Below are positions 13,344-24,115 of a stretch of DNA of 64,000 nt, one piece after another; the first letter of the stretch is position 1, and every line of letters starts with the position of its first letter. This stretch comes from Gonium pectorale (Eukaryota; Chlorophyta; Chlorophyceae; Chlamydomonadales; Volvocaceae), in assembly GCA_001584585.1 (NCBI GenBank), contig LSYV01000019.1:599024-663023 (forward strand). The letters run 5' to 3'. A model generated the notes under the pieces. It was not told where the DNA came from. It searched no databases and saw only the letters and a program-made list of their open reading frames with translations. The translations under genes were made by a program, and so were the position numbers.

Positions 13344-13656
13344 AGAGAAACCTGCACAAAAAAGAAGAAATCTGCAGAGAAAGAGGGAGCCCGCCTCTAC
13401 GGTCATACACGCCCGAAGGCGCGACGTTTCCAATAGGGCGGGCGGGTACAGAGCAAGACATGTGACGTTCGTCCCAGCCCCCAAACCCCCAAAGACCGGC
13501 TTACCATCTTACCCGGTTTGTCGGACTTCACCTGGTGTACTGCAAGGTGTCAAGGTTGAGCTGCGGTGGTCTTGTCGTCATGGCCACCGGTCCGACGGCG
13601 CTCAGCGGTTACCAGACCCAGCCCGCCCATCCGGCCGTGTACAGACCTGGAATGAT
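13344..13656 (+). repeat. Dispersed repeat family A, copy 1 (longest)
   Basis: It shares CCTCTACGGTCATACAC, CGACGTTTCC, AGGGCGGGCGGGTACA, CAGCGGTTACCAGACC and ACAGACCTGGAAT, in the same order and spacing, with 29880-30160. Partial copies lie at 34515-34760, 36585-36665, 52690-52790 and 63295-63420. No coding capacity was seen, so it resembles a non-autonomous element. Confidence 0.85.
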
Positions 13657-14281
13657 AGAAGAGTAAAAAGAACGAAGTCAGGAACCGTTGTTGCCGGGGG
13701 CATGTTGACATGGCAGCATGCAGAAGCAGACCAAAGCGCAGAAAGCGGGAGCCCGCCTCATATGTGACACATGGGTATGAAGGTCCGCATAACGTGCCAG
13801 GGGCCCAAGGCGAGTGTCGCCGTGTGTTCTTACAGGGGATGGTCATGCCTAAAACCAACAAGCAAAGCAACGCTATCCGAGAATCCGACCCAGGCTCCGA
13901 AAGAGCCCGCTTAGAACCAACGCTGGCAAGGAAAGTTGCGAGGGGTTGTTCGCAGGGGTTGACGGGGTGGGCTGAGCTCACCTCCAGGTAAACATTTACC
14001 AGGTGGCAGAACCGGAAATGGCAGGACCTGAGGTCGCATATGACGCCGAGGTGCGCACTGCGCAGGCAGGCGCCGGCTGGTGAGCCGCTATCCCCACTCC
14101 CCAAGGCGCCCTCCATAGCGGAGATGAGAGAAATGTTGCAGAGCGGAAGGCCGGTGTCGAGAATCAACTTTCATCACGGTGAATATTTGTAAGCGGGATA
14201 CGCCGCCATGTCCGGCACTTTCATTTGTGAGGACATGAGACGCGTGGCGCGGTAGTCATTTTGTCATCGCCTTGTCCTCCT

Positions 14282-14286
14282 TTACA
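14282..14286 (-). terminator. Candidate poly(A) signal for KAS I
   Basis: TTACA on the plus strand (TGTAA on the minus) lies about 0.68 kb downstream of the KAS I stop codon. Confidence 0.35.
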
Positions 14287-14968
14287 TGGCCCCTTCTCGC
14301 TTCAAACCGAGGCGGCCATAACGCCTGCGCCCTTCGTACCGACAAGGTTGTACGGATATGTGCTTGGCCGCACTGTTTGTACCCGCACAAGCTGCCTTAA
14401 GACTTGTCCACCAACATAGTCGTGCTTCCCGAGTCTCCCCTTGCCCGGTTCCCGCAGCAAAAGCAGACAGCGCCCAAGCCAGGGCGAAGCCATCGGTCAC
14501 AGCGATTGCAAGGGCCCGTCAACGCAACGGAATGCCCCCGCAGGACCAGCCAGCAGCCCCGCCTCCGATCCACCCCCGAGGGCGCTCGGGGCTACATGGC
14601 GCAGGACGCGACGCCTCATGCTGCAAATAACGGTTCGGTCACATCCTCGTACGAGACTCGTAAGAGAGCCTCCAAAGTTCGCCCACTTGCCAGCCCTCCT
14701 GCCCTTAGTTGCCGCACGGGCCAGCTTCCACGTGGGACAGCCGGGGCTACGCAGCTGCCAGGCATATGCCCACCCCGCCGCATGCGCCCGGGTGCAGCAG
14801 CTCTGGCAGAGTGCACCGCGGCCTCCGGGGCAGCGATGCGCCGCCTCCCGCTCACGGGCACGCGGCGGCTGCGGAAGGCGAGCATCGCGCGCTCTAGCCA
14901 CCCGTGCCAGGCGGCCAGGGCAACAAAGCAGCTTGACGCGGCGGCGCGGCAGGGCGCGGCGCACCCGC

Positions 14969-17900
14969 TTACTCGCGGAAGGGCGCGAAGACGACGACCG
15001 AGTTGTGGCCGCCGAAGCCGAACGAGTTCGAGATGGCAGCGGTGATCTGGACGGAAGGTCAGTATGGGAGGGGGTTATGGAGAGGATGGGATTTTCGAAC
15101 GGTATCTTCAGGTTCACGGGCCAGAGCGCACTGCCCGGTCACAAGCCGTGACACCCTGCCCATAAATGATCCAGTGGCCGTCATGCGCAGCATGAACCCG
15201 TCAAGGCGCATCTGAAGCTGCTTTGTGTCGTCGGACGTTATCCCCCATACAAACCGGAGCCTAGCCCCGGCGCATCTGAAGCCGCTTTGTGTCGCCGGGC
15301 GTTATTCCCCATACAACCCGGAGCCTAGCCCCGGCGCATCTGAAGCTGCTTTGTGTCGCCGGACGTTATCCCCCATACAAACCGGAGCCTAGCCCCGGCG
15401 CATCTGAAGCCGCTTTGTGTCGCCGGGCGTTATTCCCCATACAACCCGGAGCCTAGCCCCGGCCTCCATCTCGACCGCCTGACGATTGCATCTGACGGGT
15501 CCTCTCCTCGTCAGCTGCCATTGTCAACATTGCTAAAACCCAGCCGCGTGCAACCCGCACCCGCGTGCGGACCCCCCCCCCCCGCACCTGGTGCTGCTTC
15601 TTCTCGTTGGGCACTGTGTCGATGCCCGCCACCTCCTCAATCAGGTTGTGCTGGTTGAGGGTGGGGTGCACCCAGCCGGTCTCGATGGCCTGCAACACAG
15701 AGCACATGCACAGAGGGGACGCTTGTTCACACGGGCACGCCGTTCGCATCCACCCGACCAGCCGGGCGGAAGGAGGCTCACGCCGAGGAGGGGCGGGGCG
15801 CAAGAACCACACGCGGAAGGGCGCTCGTACGCCAGTCATGAAGTGTGACGATATTGCTGAACCTCCAGTTCGGGAGGTGACTGGCGCGTCGGGGACACAC
15901 GCCAGTGTACGATGCGAGAAGAACGCTGGGCAACAACAACACTCTGGCGGCAGCGGGGCGAGTTGCTTGGGAGACTGGGTTCAGGGGATGGGAGGAGTTC
16001 TCCCGTCTCAAACGATGGGATGGCTGACGCGTGCCAGGCCTGAGCGCACCTTGAGCGCGGCGATGGCCTCCACACCGGCGGCGGCGCCGAGGCAGTGCCC
16101 GATGAGCGACTTGGTGCCGTTGACCTTGAGGTGCGTGGTGTCCGTGAACACCTTCTTGATGGCCTTGATCTCGGCGATGTCGCCCACCAGGGTGCTGTGC
16201 CGGGGGCCCAAGAATGCCGCAAGACACAGGATGTGTGTTTGTGTTTGGGTGCCGGTGGAGACAGGCATGTTTGCGTGAGCGCACAAGGGGATTGGACTCA
16301 CGGCGCACGGAGGCTGCACGGCAATCGGGCCTGCATCCCGTACGTGAGCCCGTGACGGATGTTTGCACACGTTTGTGGATTTACGGCCCCCTCGCGTCAC
16401 AGCGACCGCAGGCCTAGCACACGCACCGCGCCGCGAGCGGCCTTGACCCTTCAGACCCGGAATCCCGAAACACAACCCCGATCCGGATCCCAATCCGAAA
16501 CCCCGATCCGTAACCTTGCTTGCAGCCCCACCTGGTGGCGTGCGCGTTGATGTAGTTGACCTGCTCCTTGGGGATGCGTGCGTCCTTGAGCGCCAGCTCA
16601 ATGCAGGTGGACACGCCGAGGCCGTCGGCGCGCGGGTCGGTCATGTGGTGCGCGTCGCACGTGACGGCGCCGCCCAGGTACTCGCCGTAGATCTTGGCGC
16701 CGCGCTTGGTGGCGTGCTCCAGCGACTCCATCACCAGCACGCCCGCGCCCTCGCCCATCACGAAGCCGTCGCGGTCGCAGTCCCACGGCCTGCGGGTGAG
16801 GGGTGAGGGGGCGAGGGGCGGACACGGAGCGTCAGGACTCCATGCTTAAGGAGCGGAATCGGGACATGGTGCCATGATTGCCAGCTAGTTTTGGTGTCCG
16901 AGGGTGCGAGTTTGGGAGTCACGTGCGAGTCGATAGAGGCGCCAGTGGGATCCGGGGGGTACCTGGACACCCATGGTAGGTGAGTTGGCTTTGCCGGTCG
17001 GATGCCAGTAGCAAGGACCCCTCCCCTTGACGATGTGCCGCGTCAGGGGCCCCGGCAACCGGCCCGCTGCCGGGCGCCCCCGACCCACGGGTCGCCGATG
17101 TCCTGCGCCGTCCGCCGGAGGCCCTCGCGGCTCACGCGGATCGTGCCCGGCACCCGCCCCCTCAACCCGGCGCCACTTCCTGCGACTCCTTTCCCACCTT
17201 CGTTCACTCCTCACCCCACCCCGCGCCCACCAGCGGCCGGTGCGCCCCCCACCCACCCACCCACCCACCTGGAGGCCTTCTGGGGCTCATCGTTGCGCTG
17301 CGACAGCGCGCGGCACGCCACGAAGCCGCCCAGGCCCACGGGGATAATGGGCGCCTCGCTACCACCAGCAATCATGACGTCCGCGTCGCCGTTGCGGATG
17401 TGGTTGGCGGCGGCCACGAAGGCGTAGTTGGCGGTGGCGCAGGCGGTCGAGATCGAGTAGTTGGGGCCCATGAAGCCCTGTGGTGCAGATGGAGGCAGGG
17501 GGGCGAGGGACAGGAGGGTTTAGCTTGCCCGTGGACGTAGTGATCAATGTGGGACGAGCTCTGGGGCCCAAGAAACCCTATTGTGTTGATAGGAGGGTGC
17601 GGAGTGCAGGGGGCATTAAAGAGGGACTGTGCCCCTGCTGTGCCTCAGCATCCGGTGGAGGCGAAGCAGGCGGCTCCGCCGCCGCTGCCCACCCTGCTCA
17701 GGGACCACGACCCCGCGGAAGACTTTGTAACGGGAGCACTCTGCGAGCGCCAGCGAGGAACAGCTCGTGGGGGCCAGCTTGCCAGCGGCCGGGTGTACGG
17801 GGCAGAGTATGGAGCAGCTCGGCGCCGAAGACCGCTGCGCACGCGGGCGGCGGGTTGCCGGCGCCTTGCTATCGCCCGCACCCCCTGTCACATCGCGGGC

Positions 17901-20900
17901 CGCGGCGCGAACGGCCCCGCCGATCAGGCCCGAACAGCAACACCACCAGATGATGCCGTCGCGGCGTGCACCTACGGGGCCGGGCCGCAGCCAAGCCCTG
18001 GCCTTGCCTGCACCGCACGTGTGCCACCCACTCCCACTTCCAGCACCGGAGCCCATCGCGCAGGAGACTGCACGTGGGCCACAAGGTGTGCCAGACCTAC
18101 CGTATCCCTAGCCAAGAGATCTCCGGCACCGTTGCGGCCTCAGGCCCGGACGGTACGAAGTGCTCACAGGCGCACACGTGCCCAAGGCCGCAGACCCCGT
18201 TTGCAGGAGCCATAGCGGAAGCGCTTCCCGTACAGAACATGGCCCGCGAGCACCCGAATCCCCGAGCCCTCACCTGGTCAATGGCCAGCAGGGCACCGCC
18301 CATGTTGGTGATGGCGTAGGGGATGAAGAAGGGGGAGATCTTCTTGTAGCCCTTCTGCACCAGGTTCGACACACCTGCGCGATCGGGTTTGGCGAGTGGG
18401 CCGGGGCACATAGGGTGACGACTTGCGACTCGTGCGCTGCTGCTGCAGCCTCTTTGCAGGACCCAACGACGTCGTCTTGAGACGCTTCGCTGCGCAAGCG
18501 GGCCGTAGCGGGACCCGGGCCGCCACAACTGTCGCGGTGCACCGCGCCAATAGACCATGACCCCATCCCTGCCGGCGCTGGAACATCCACCCCGCCAGCC
18601 CCCTATCGCCGGGCTAGTAACTTTCGTAAGCTGTACGGTGCCCTCTCCCCGACCCCTTTCCGACTCAGGAGTGTAACACGCGCTCAGTCGGCCTCTTGCT
18701 GAGTCTCGCGCCTAAGATGCGCTTGATCGCGTCGCCAAAGCCATGCCACAGGGAAGCTACCCAGGGACCCGACCTGCGACCTTGATACCGCGCCCGTGCG
18801 CGCCCGCGTTTGCGACCCGCCGCCCCATCGGAACCCCTTCCACCAACAATCCTCCGCCCCGGCCCCCTCTCCATCCGCACCCTGCCTCCACAAAACCCCC
18901 CGCTTGCGGTTCGGGATTGTGGTAAGGCCGCTAATGTCGCCTTGCACGCTCGGGGCCACGCCCTCACCACCGCCTCTGTCCCGTGCAACCCATCTTTGTC
19001 CCTTGTTACCGCTCGCTACGGCCCCTTCCTGCGACTCCCCAAGCTTCGGGAGCTCCCCGGCTCCCTTCCACCCTCAGCTCCCAGCCTCTAGCTGTTTCGA
19101 CGGTCCGGAGAGGAAGACGCCCATAGGCTCCTCTACTGAGAATGCCTTCCACGCCCACTGCTCCCCAAGCTTCGCGGCTCCGCTTACCGTCTTGGAACAC
19201 GGTGAGGCCGCCCATGCCGGTGCCCACCAGCACACCCACGCGGGTAGGGTCCACGCTCTTGTAGCCCTCGCTGCAGCGCTCCTTCTCCAGGCCGGCCATG
19301 ATGAGGGCCTTCTTGCCGCTCACCTGGGGGCGGGCCGGGGGTTCAGAGGAGTAAAAGGCGTTCTCACTGAGAGGCCTGAGGCGCATGCCATTCCGAACCG
19401 TCCATGCGAAGTAGAGCAGGAATCCGGGGCGGGGGGTGGGGTCCGAGAAACAAGGTTTGATGGTTTGCCCCCTTGGGGAGGTTCCCTCCCGATGCGCCTC
19501 GCAAGCGGACTGGGAGTCGGCAGTATTCTACCATCCGGCGGCCGGGGCGGCGCTTCGGATATTGCGTTAACGGCACAGGTGGTCGCTAGAGGGGATGGTC
19601 GCGGGTACTTATCAACCGGGCCCCCAGGCCTTTACGCAGGCCCCGGACGCGCCGGAGCCTGGCAGCAGACGAGGCCAGGCCAAATTTCCAATCGGAGCAA
19701 GGGACTCTGCAACTAGTGAAACTCGTGAACTCTGGAACCAGGGGGGCCTTGTCGCCCCGCAGGGTTGCTACGTGTGGCTCGGCCGGTTGACATGCACGCT
19801 GTGGCGCAAGGCAAGGAAGCATCCCTGCCCCCTGGCTCAGGGCTGGTCGCCGCACCACCCCATAACAGCACCCAGCATCCGGACCAAGCGCTTCTCCGCT
19901 CCTTGCAGCTGTCAAGTCCCGAGCAGTCCCGAGCAGAGCAACGCAGCGGCCTGTGAAAAGCCGCCAGCAAGCCGCCAGCAAGCCTGGCATCACTATCCCT
20001 GCCCGGTTCCACACACCCCCGTGTCGCCCTCACACCGCCAATCCCGCCCCGTTCGCCGCACCATGGTGTACTTGAGGCAGTCATCGTAGCGACGAGCGTT
20101 CTTCTTGTCAATCAGCCTGCGAGGAAAAAAGCATTTCTTGAGGGACTAAACCACACAAGGAAAGAGTGGGGTGGGATCGGGCCCCTCTAGTTTTCGCACG
20201 AGAGTAGAGGCCATGTTGCGTGGCACTTGCGTGGCAGTTGAAGGCAGCTCCGCACCGCCCCGTAGCCCCGAGCATCACCCCACGTGAATTCAAGTTACAC
20301 GCATGTGGTGTCCATACGCATAGGTTTCCGACGGGTTAAGGCTGCAGCGGAAAAGGGTGGCGGGCCGACCTGCCTGCCCTGCAGATGGAATCCAAGACCC
20401 AGACCCGGAGCGGCTATGCGGTTCGAGGCCGGGAGATAGGTGGCTCGTGCTGGCCGACAGTTGCCACGTGCCCGTCCGTGCACAGCGGACGCGTGAGGGA
20501 GCATAGCAGGGCCCGGCCGGCTCCCGATCTGTGCCATGCCTCCCCCGGGGTAACGCTCGCGGCGGGCTCACCCCTCATCGTCAAAGTTCCTGATCTGGGC
20601 AGCGAACTTCGTCGGGAATTCAGAGGCATCAAAACGGTCGATGAGCCCCACGCCGCTGACGCCGTCCAGCAGCCTGCATGCAGCACCCGATCCACGTAAG
20701 CATGTCAACCCCTGACCGCGAGACAGCCTGGCGAATCAACCACATGCACTCATAAGCTCGTAGACATCGTGTCAGAAGTTAAGCCTTGAAGCCGGAGCGC
20801 ACTGCCTCCTCACTTGCTGTAGAAGGCATCGGGGTCGTTGCCGTGCACGCTGCAAATCCCGATGCCGGTGATGACAATGCGCTGCTTGGGATCGCGGGTG

Positions 20901-21109
20901 GCAGCGGCCGCCCTCACAGCGACGGACCCTGCGCGGGCGTTTTTGCTTAGTTCTAACGCTCGCAGACGGCGCCGAGCGGAAGTCGGGCTATGGGCCAGTC
21001 TCGCCACAATTGGCCTCCGATCGTGCAATTATCGGGTCCTACCAGCGCGAGCGGGCCGGCGAGGGGCGGAAACGCCGCTAAAGGGGCGAGCACGCTGTCC
21101 AAGCTGCAT
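14969..21109 (-). CDS. KAS1: 3-ketoacyl-ACP synthase I, chloroplast
   Basis: Eleven exons: 21043-21109, 20814-20928, 20572-20673, 20062-20116, 19188-19323, 18274-18374, 17269-17477, 16532-16789, 16050-16194, 15588-15689, 14969-15046, giving about 455 residues with all phases matched. The enzyme condenses malonyl-ACP with acyl-ACP in plastid fatty-acid elongation. The sequence tracks plant KAS I closely: RIVITGIGICSVHGND, PFFIPYAITNMG, ISTACATAN with nucleophile Cys (about 205), NAHATSTL (His about 345), GTKSLIGHC (Lys about 376, His about 381) and a C-terminal ISNSFGFGGHNSVV. The Cys-His-His triad is intact. The short first exon encodes an Arg/Ala/Ser-rich transit peptide. It joins in phase (G|GG) to exon 2; the longer frame continuing upstream of exon 2 has no ATG. 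Confidence 0.95.
15207..15462. repeat. 64-bp tandem repeat, four copies in A-B-A-B order
   Basis: Copies start at 15207, 15271, 15335 and 15399. Copies 1 and 3 share one set of variants (AAGCTGC, GGACGTTATCCCCC, CAAACCGG). Copies 2 and 4 share another (AAGCCGC, GGGCGTTATTCCCC, CAACCCGG). The array therefore grew by duplication of a 128-bp dimer. It lies in the last KAS I intron (15047-15587). Confidence 0.95.
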
Positions 21110-22186
21110 TGTATCTATGCTGGCCAGGTGTGGCCTACAATTACACGCGTGGAAACTGAGGGGAGGGCTGTCGCTGCTGCGAGTGCAAGCGCTTCCCTCC
21201 GTCGGCCGATCACGTCGTACGACCTTGCTTAAGTTTACCCAGCTAATGACATTATATAATATATCACAATGCACCTATATAGGAGATGTGCGCCTTGAAA
21301 GCCCGATTGGGCCATGCTTCCCATAAAACAATTCCCTGCTATCATTGGATGCCTTTGGGGTCAAGCATCATGCTTTGACATGCAGGCTGCAAACATGGAA
21401 CCGTGCCAGCGACAGGCCGACAGTGCACTGACCCGCGGACCATGCTGTTCTTGCGGCCTTATCATGGGGCCCAGTGGACCATGTCACCTGCAGCCATATG
21501 GCATGGGATGTCCACAAGCAAGCTTTAAGTGGCTCATCGCCAGTGGGAGCATAAGCATGACAGTCATGTTAAGGGGAGGCCACGCCCTTCCAAGCGAGGT
21601 CTGACCTTTTTCCTTACCTTCTGGCGGCACCTTACCTTCTGGAGACACCTTACAATCTGGCTATCTTTCTTCGGTCGGAGAATTCTTGCCAACCGAGGTC
21701 AGGGCCAACTACGAGACAATCTAGGGGCGTGCGGGAGAGGGGAGAACGCTGGTCCTTATTAGTTACGTGCCCAATAAACAAACCACGCCATACAGGAGGC
21801 AGGCACTCTTGTTACCTGCATGGGCGCCATAACAAGGCCCCCTAGCCTCACAGGTTGAAGTGTTTCCGCCGTACGCCCGTAGGACATCTTCAGTGGTATT
21901 GAGTGACTCGCGTGACCTCACTCATTGCACGCACACGCCTTGCCGAAAGCTTAGATCTATGCAGAAGCCAAGGGGGGGGGGGGCGGGCGGCTTTGGGCCT
22001 GTGTGTGCCACGGTTTCGGCGCCGAGTAGCAACCGTGAGCAGCGAAGCGCCTTTTGGCCAAGTACATGTGCAGCCTAGCATGCTGACGCTATTATAATAC
22101 AAGCAGTGCTGGGCCTTTCACACACGTATTGGTGGCCGACGCTTGCGAGCACATTAACTACGTCGCTATTTTGTCTGGAAACTCCA
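21110..22186. promoter_or_regulatory. Divergent intergenic region between KAS I and a small membrane-protein gene
   Basis: The two start codons face away from each other across about 1.08 kb, so both promoters should lie here. It includes AT-rich ATTATATAATATATC near 21250, directly upstream of KAS I, a candidate TATA-like element. A degenerate tandem repeat of ACCTTACCTTCTGG lies near 21613-21668, and a G-run lies near 21970. Confidence 0.4.
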
Positions 22187-22603
22187 ATGGCGAAGCCGCA
22201 AGCGGCGTACACGCGGAGGCTCCTACTAGTGAATCGGACCATTGCGGGCACGCTGCTGCTGGGCGTCGCATCCTTGTTAACGGGCCTGGTGGAGGTGCGG
22301 GTGTACAAAAACGAGGTTGACTACACAAAGGACTCGGCCAAGGACGCGGAACAGTTCAAGCCGCATCGATGCAACGACCGTCTGGCTGATATGCTGGACG
22401 TAATCGAGTCGGAGGAGGGCAACGCGTGGCGGGACCTTCGCCCGACGTTCCGCAACTGGTGGGCGTGCATGCGCTCACCGGAGGGTATGGAGCCGGCTAT
22501 GCCCTACATCATGCTTTCGCCCAAGGACAAGCAGTACATCGATCCCGCTCACCGGCACCCCGATGCGCGTCAGCAGGAGGGTGGGCAACGCCTGGGCGCG
22601 TGA
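22187..22603 (+). CDS. Small single-pass membrane protein, unknown function
   Basis: An uninterrupted frame of 138 residues starts at ATG 22187. The N-terminus is basic and is followed by a hydrophobic segment (TIAGTLLLGVASLLTGLVEV, about residues 16-35). The rest is a hydrophilic, charged tail with NEVDYTKDSAKDAEQF, RPTFRNWWACMRS and SPKDKQYIDPAHRHP. This layout suggests an organelle or endomembrane anchor protein. No family is recognised. A donor-like G|GTGGGC occurs near the end, so the gene may continue in exons further downstream (see 23300-23445). Composition and start context favour a real gene over chance, but there is no homology support. Confidence 0.45.
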   Translation: MAKPQAAYTRRLLLVNRTIAGTLLLGVASLLTGLVEVRVYKNEVDYTKDSAKDAEQFKPHRCNDRLADMLDVIESEEGNAWRDLRPTFRNWWACMRSPEGMEPAMPYIMLSPKDKQYIDPAHRHPDARQQEGGQRLGA

Positions 22604-24115
22604 GGCAAACACAATAGTGGCACCGCTTGGGGGCAACAGCGGTGCCGTCACGTCGTCACGGGCTGCCCCCTAAGGCCGCTCACCACCGGGCAGCGCCTGT
22701 GGTCGCTGAGGGCCCTCCTGCGCTGAACAGGGTCGACGCATGCATGCTGTGGCGGGGCGGCCTCGCGGCGGTCGCTGGCTGTCCGTTGGCTCGGGCGACG
22801 CCCCATGCGAGGTCCACCCTAGGACTCGTTAACCCTTGGCGATGCCTGTTAAAGCCCGGAACATTCAGCGGATGCGATCAGCATATGCACACTCCCGGGT
22901 GGGCAGCTTGGGCGCCACGCAATTCTCCTGAATAGTGCCCGGGGTGTGCTCCAAGATGTGCCAGTGCAGACGGCCGGGTGTTCTGCGGACACCGAGATGT
23001 GGATCCGCAGCCACCAAGATATGGAACGGTCCCACCGGGTCGTGTTTGCGCGTGTGCTTGCGACCTGCGCGGGCCGTTCTTGCCCGTTGGGCCTCACCTG
23101 TAAGGCCCCTTGCGCGTGATGATCCGCACTCTGCGCCCGGTGCAGAACGCCGCGGACGCTTTCTTATGTTGGCCTTGGTGGCTTCCTGTGTGAGAGTGAG
23201 TGAGGCGGGCACTGCGGTGGACGTGCACCTGCGCCGTTTGCACCTGGTGCACAATACCGCGGATGATTGTTGGCTTGGTGGCTACGGTAGCTGTGGCAGG
23301 AGGAGGTTGTATCTACGGCGGACCGCCTGTTTGTGGTGGAGGGCTGGTCGCCGGACCTGCAAGGTTTGTTGTGCCTGCGGGACGGGTGCCTGCCTGCGGG
23401 CGAGGAGATGTATGTACACGTGCCTACGCACATCTCACGCATACGGTACGTCGTCATGTTCGCACGCTTACGTACAACCTGCGGGGCATGGCTGGTGAAA
23501 GGCCCGGCGCGCACGGCTCTCCTGACATTACTTGCGAAGTTGCGTGCAGCGGTCCTGACAATCCTGGCAATAACTGCGATACTTGGCAGCTGCCGTAGGT
23601 TGCGTGAAACTTGCTCGAAAGCGCTAAGGTGCGGACCGGCAAGCAAGCATGCCAAAAGAATTCCCTGCAGCCGATTGTATTGACCCTTCGGCTTGGGGCC
23701 TCAGCGGAGCCTACAGTTCAGTGCTGCGTGTTCATCCCCTCCGTGTGCCCGTACGAGCGCAAGGGATGAAGGAAGAGTGCTACCACAAAACGCGGGCGCA
23801 GTGTTGTACGACAATCATGTCCACATCAGCAGATAGTACGGCAGAAGCATGTCACGCCCCTATCGTCCAAGGTCAAAATGGGCTCTACCCAGTGCCGACT
23901 GCATGCCCGGCATGCAAGCGCCGAGATGCTGGCATACTGCCCGTATGCCAATAACCACCCTGCAGCGCCGCCCCTCGCCCCTCCGCCGGATAATCTCGGG
24001 GGCCCACGCAGCAATCGCGCAACCCCGTCACTGCGTCAAGATGAACTCGTGCCCTCTCAAACGTCATGCTCCCCGAGCGGCATCGGGGCCACAGTCCGAT
24101 GCTTGTTGGGTGCCA
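22604..24115. other. Intergenic region with one possible orphan exon
   Basis: Apart from a candidate exon at 23300-23445 no gene structure could be assembled. A weak local duplication pairs roughly 23136-23190 with 23244-23300 (shared GGTGCA-AA-CCGCGGA and TTGGTGGCT). The ALG2 3'UTR also falls here. Confidence 0.4.
23300..23445 (+). other. Candidate internal exon of an unrecognised gene
   Basis: The segment is bounded by GTGGCAG| and CG|GTACGT. It is open in one frame and encodes protein-like text (STADRLFVVEGWSPDLQG, LPAGEEMYVHVPTHIS). No flanking exon or start codon could be placed with confidence, so it may be a relic, part of the 22187 gene, or chance. Confidence 0.25.

Larger units (their letters stand above)
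12232..14968. other. Intergenic region containing repeat family A
   Basis: The region between the ABCG promoter side and the KAS I 3' end has no supported exon. It contains one long copy of a dispersed repeat (13344-13656), a short run of the 7-mer ACAGGTT near 13076-13098 and the probable KAS I 3'UTR. Confidence 0.5.

Noticed and set aside
20405..20450. GGTTCGAGGCC resembling a tRNA T-loop
   Set aside because: No acceptor stem, anticodon arm or D-arm could be folded around it, and it lies in a KAS I intron.
20814..21028. Longer KAS I first exon beginning at 21028
   Set aside because: That frame begins with TTG directly after an in-frame stop. The spliced model with ATG 21109 joins in phase through a GCAG acceptor and gives a better transit peptide.
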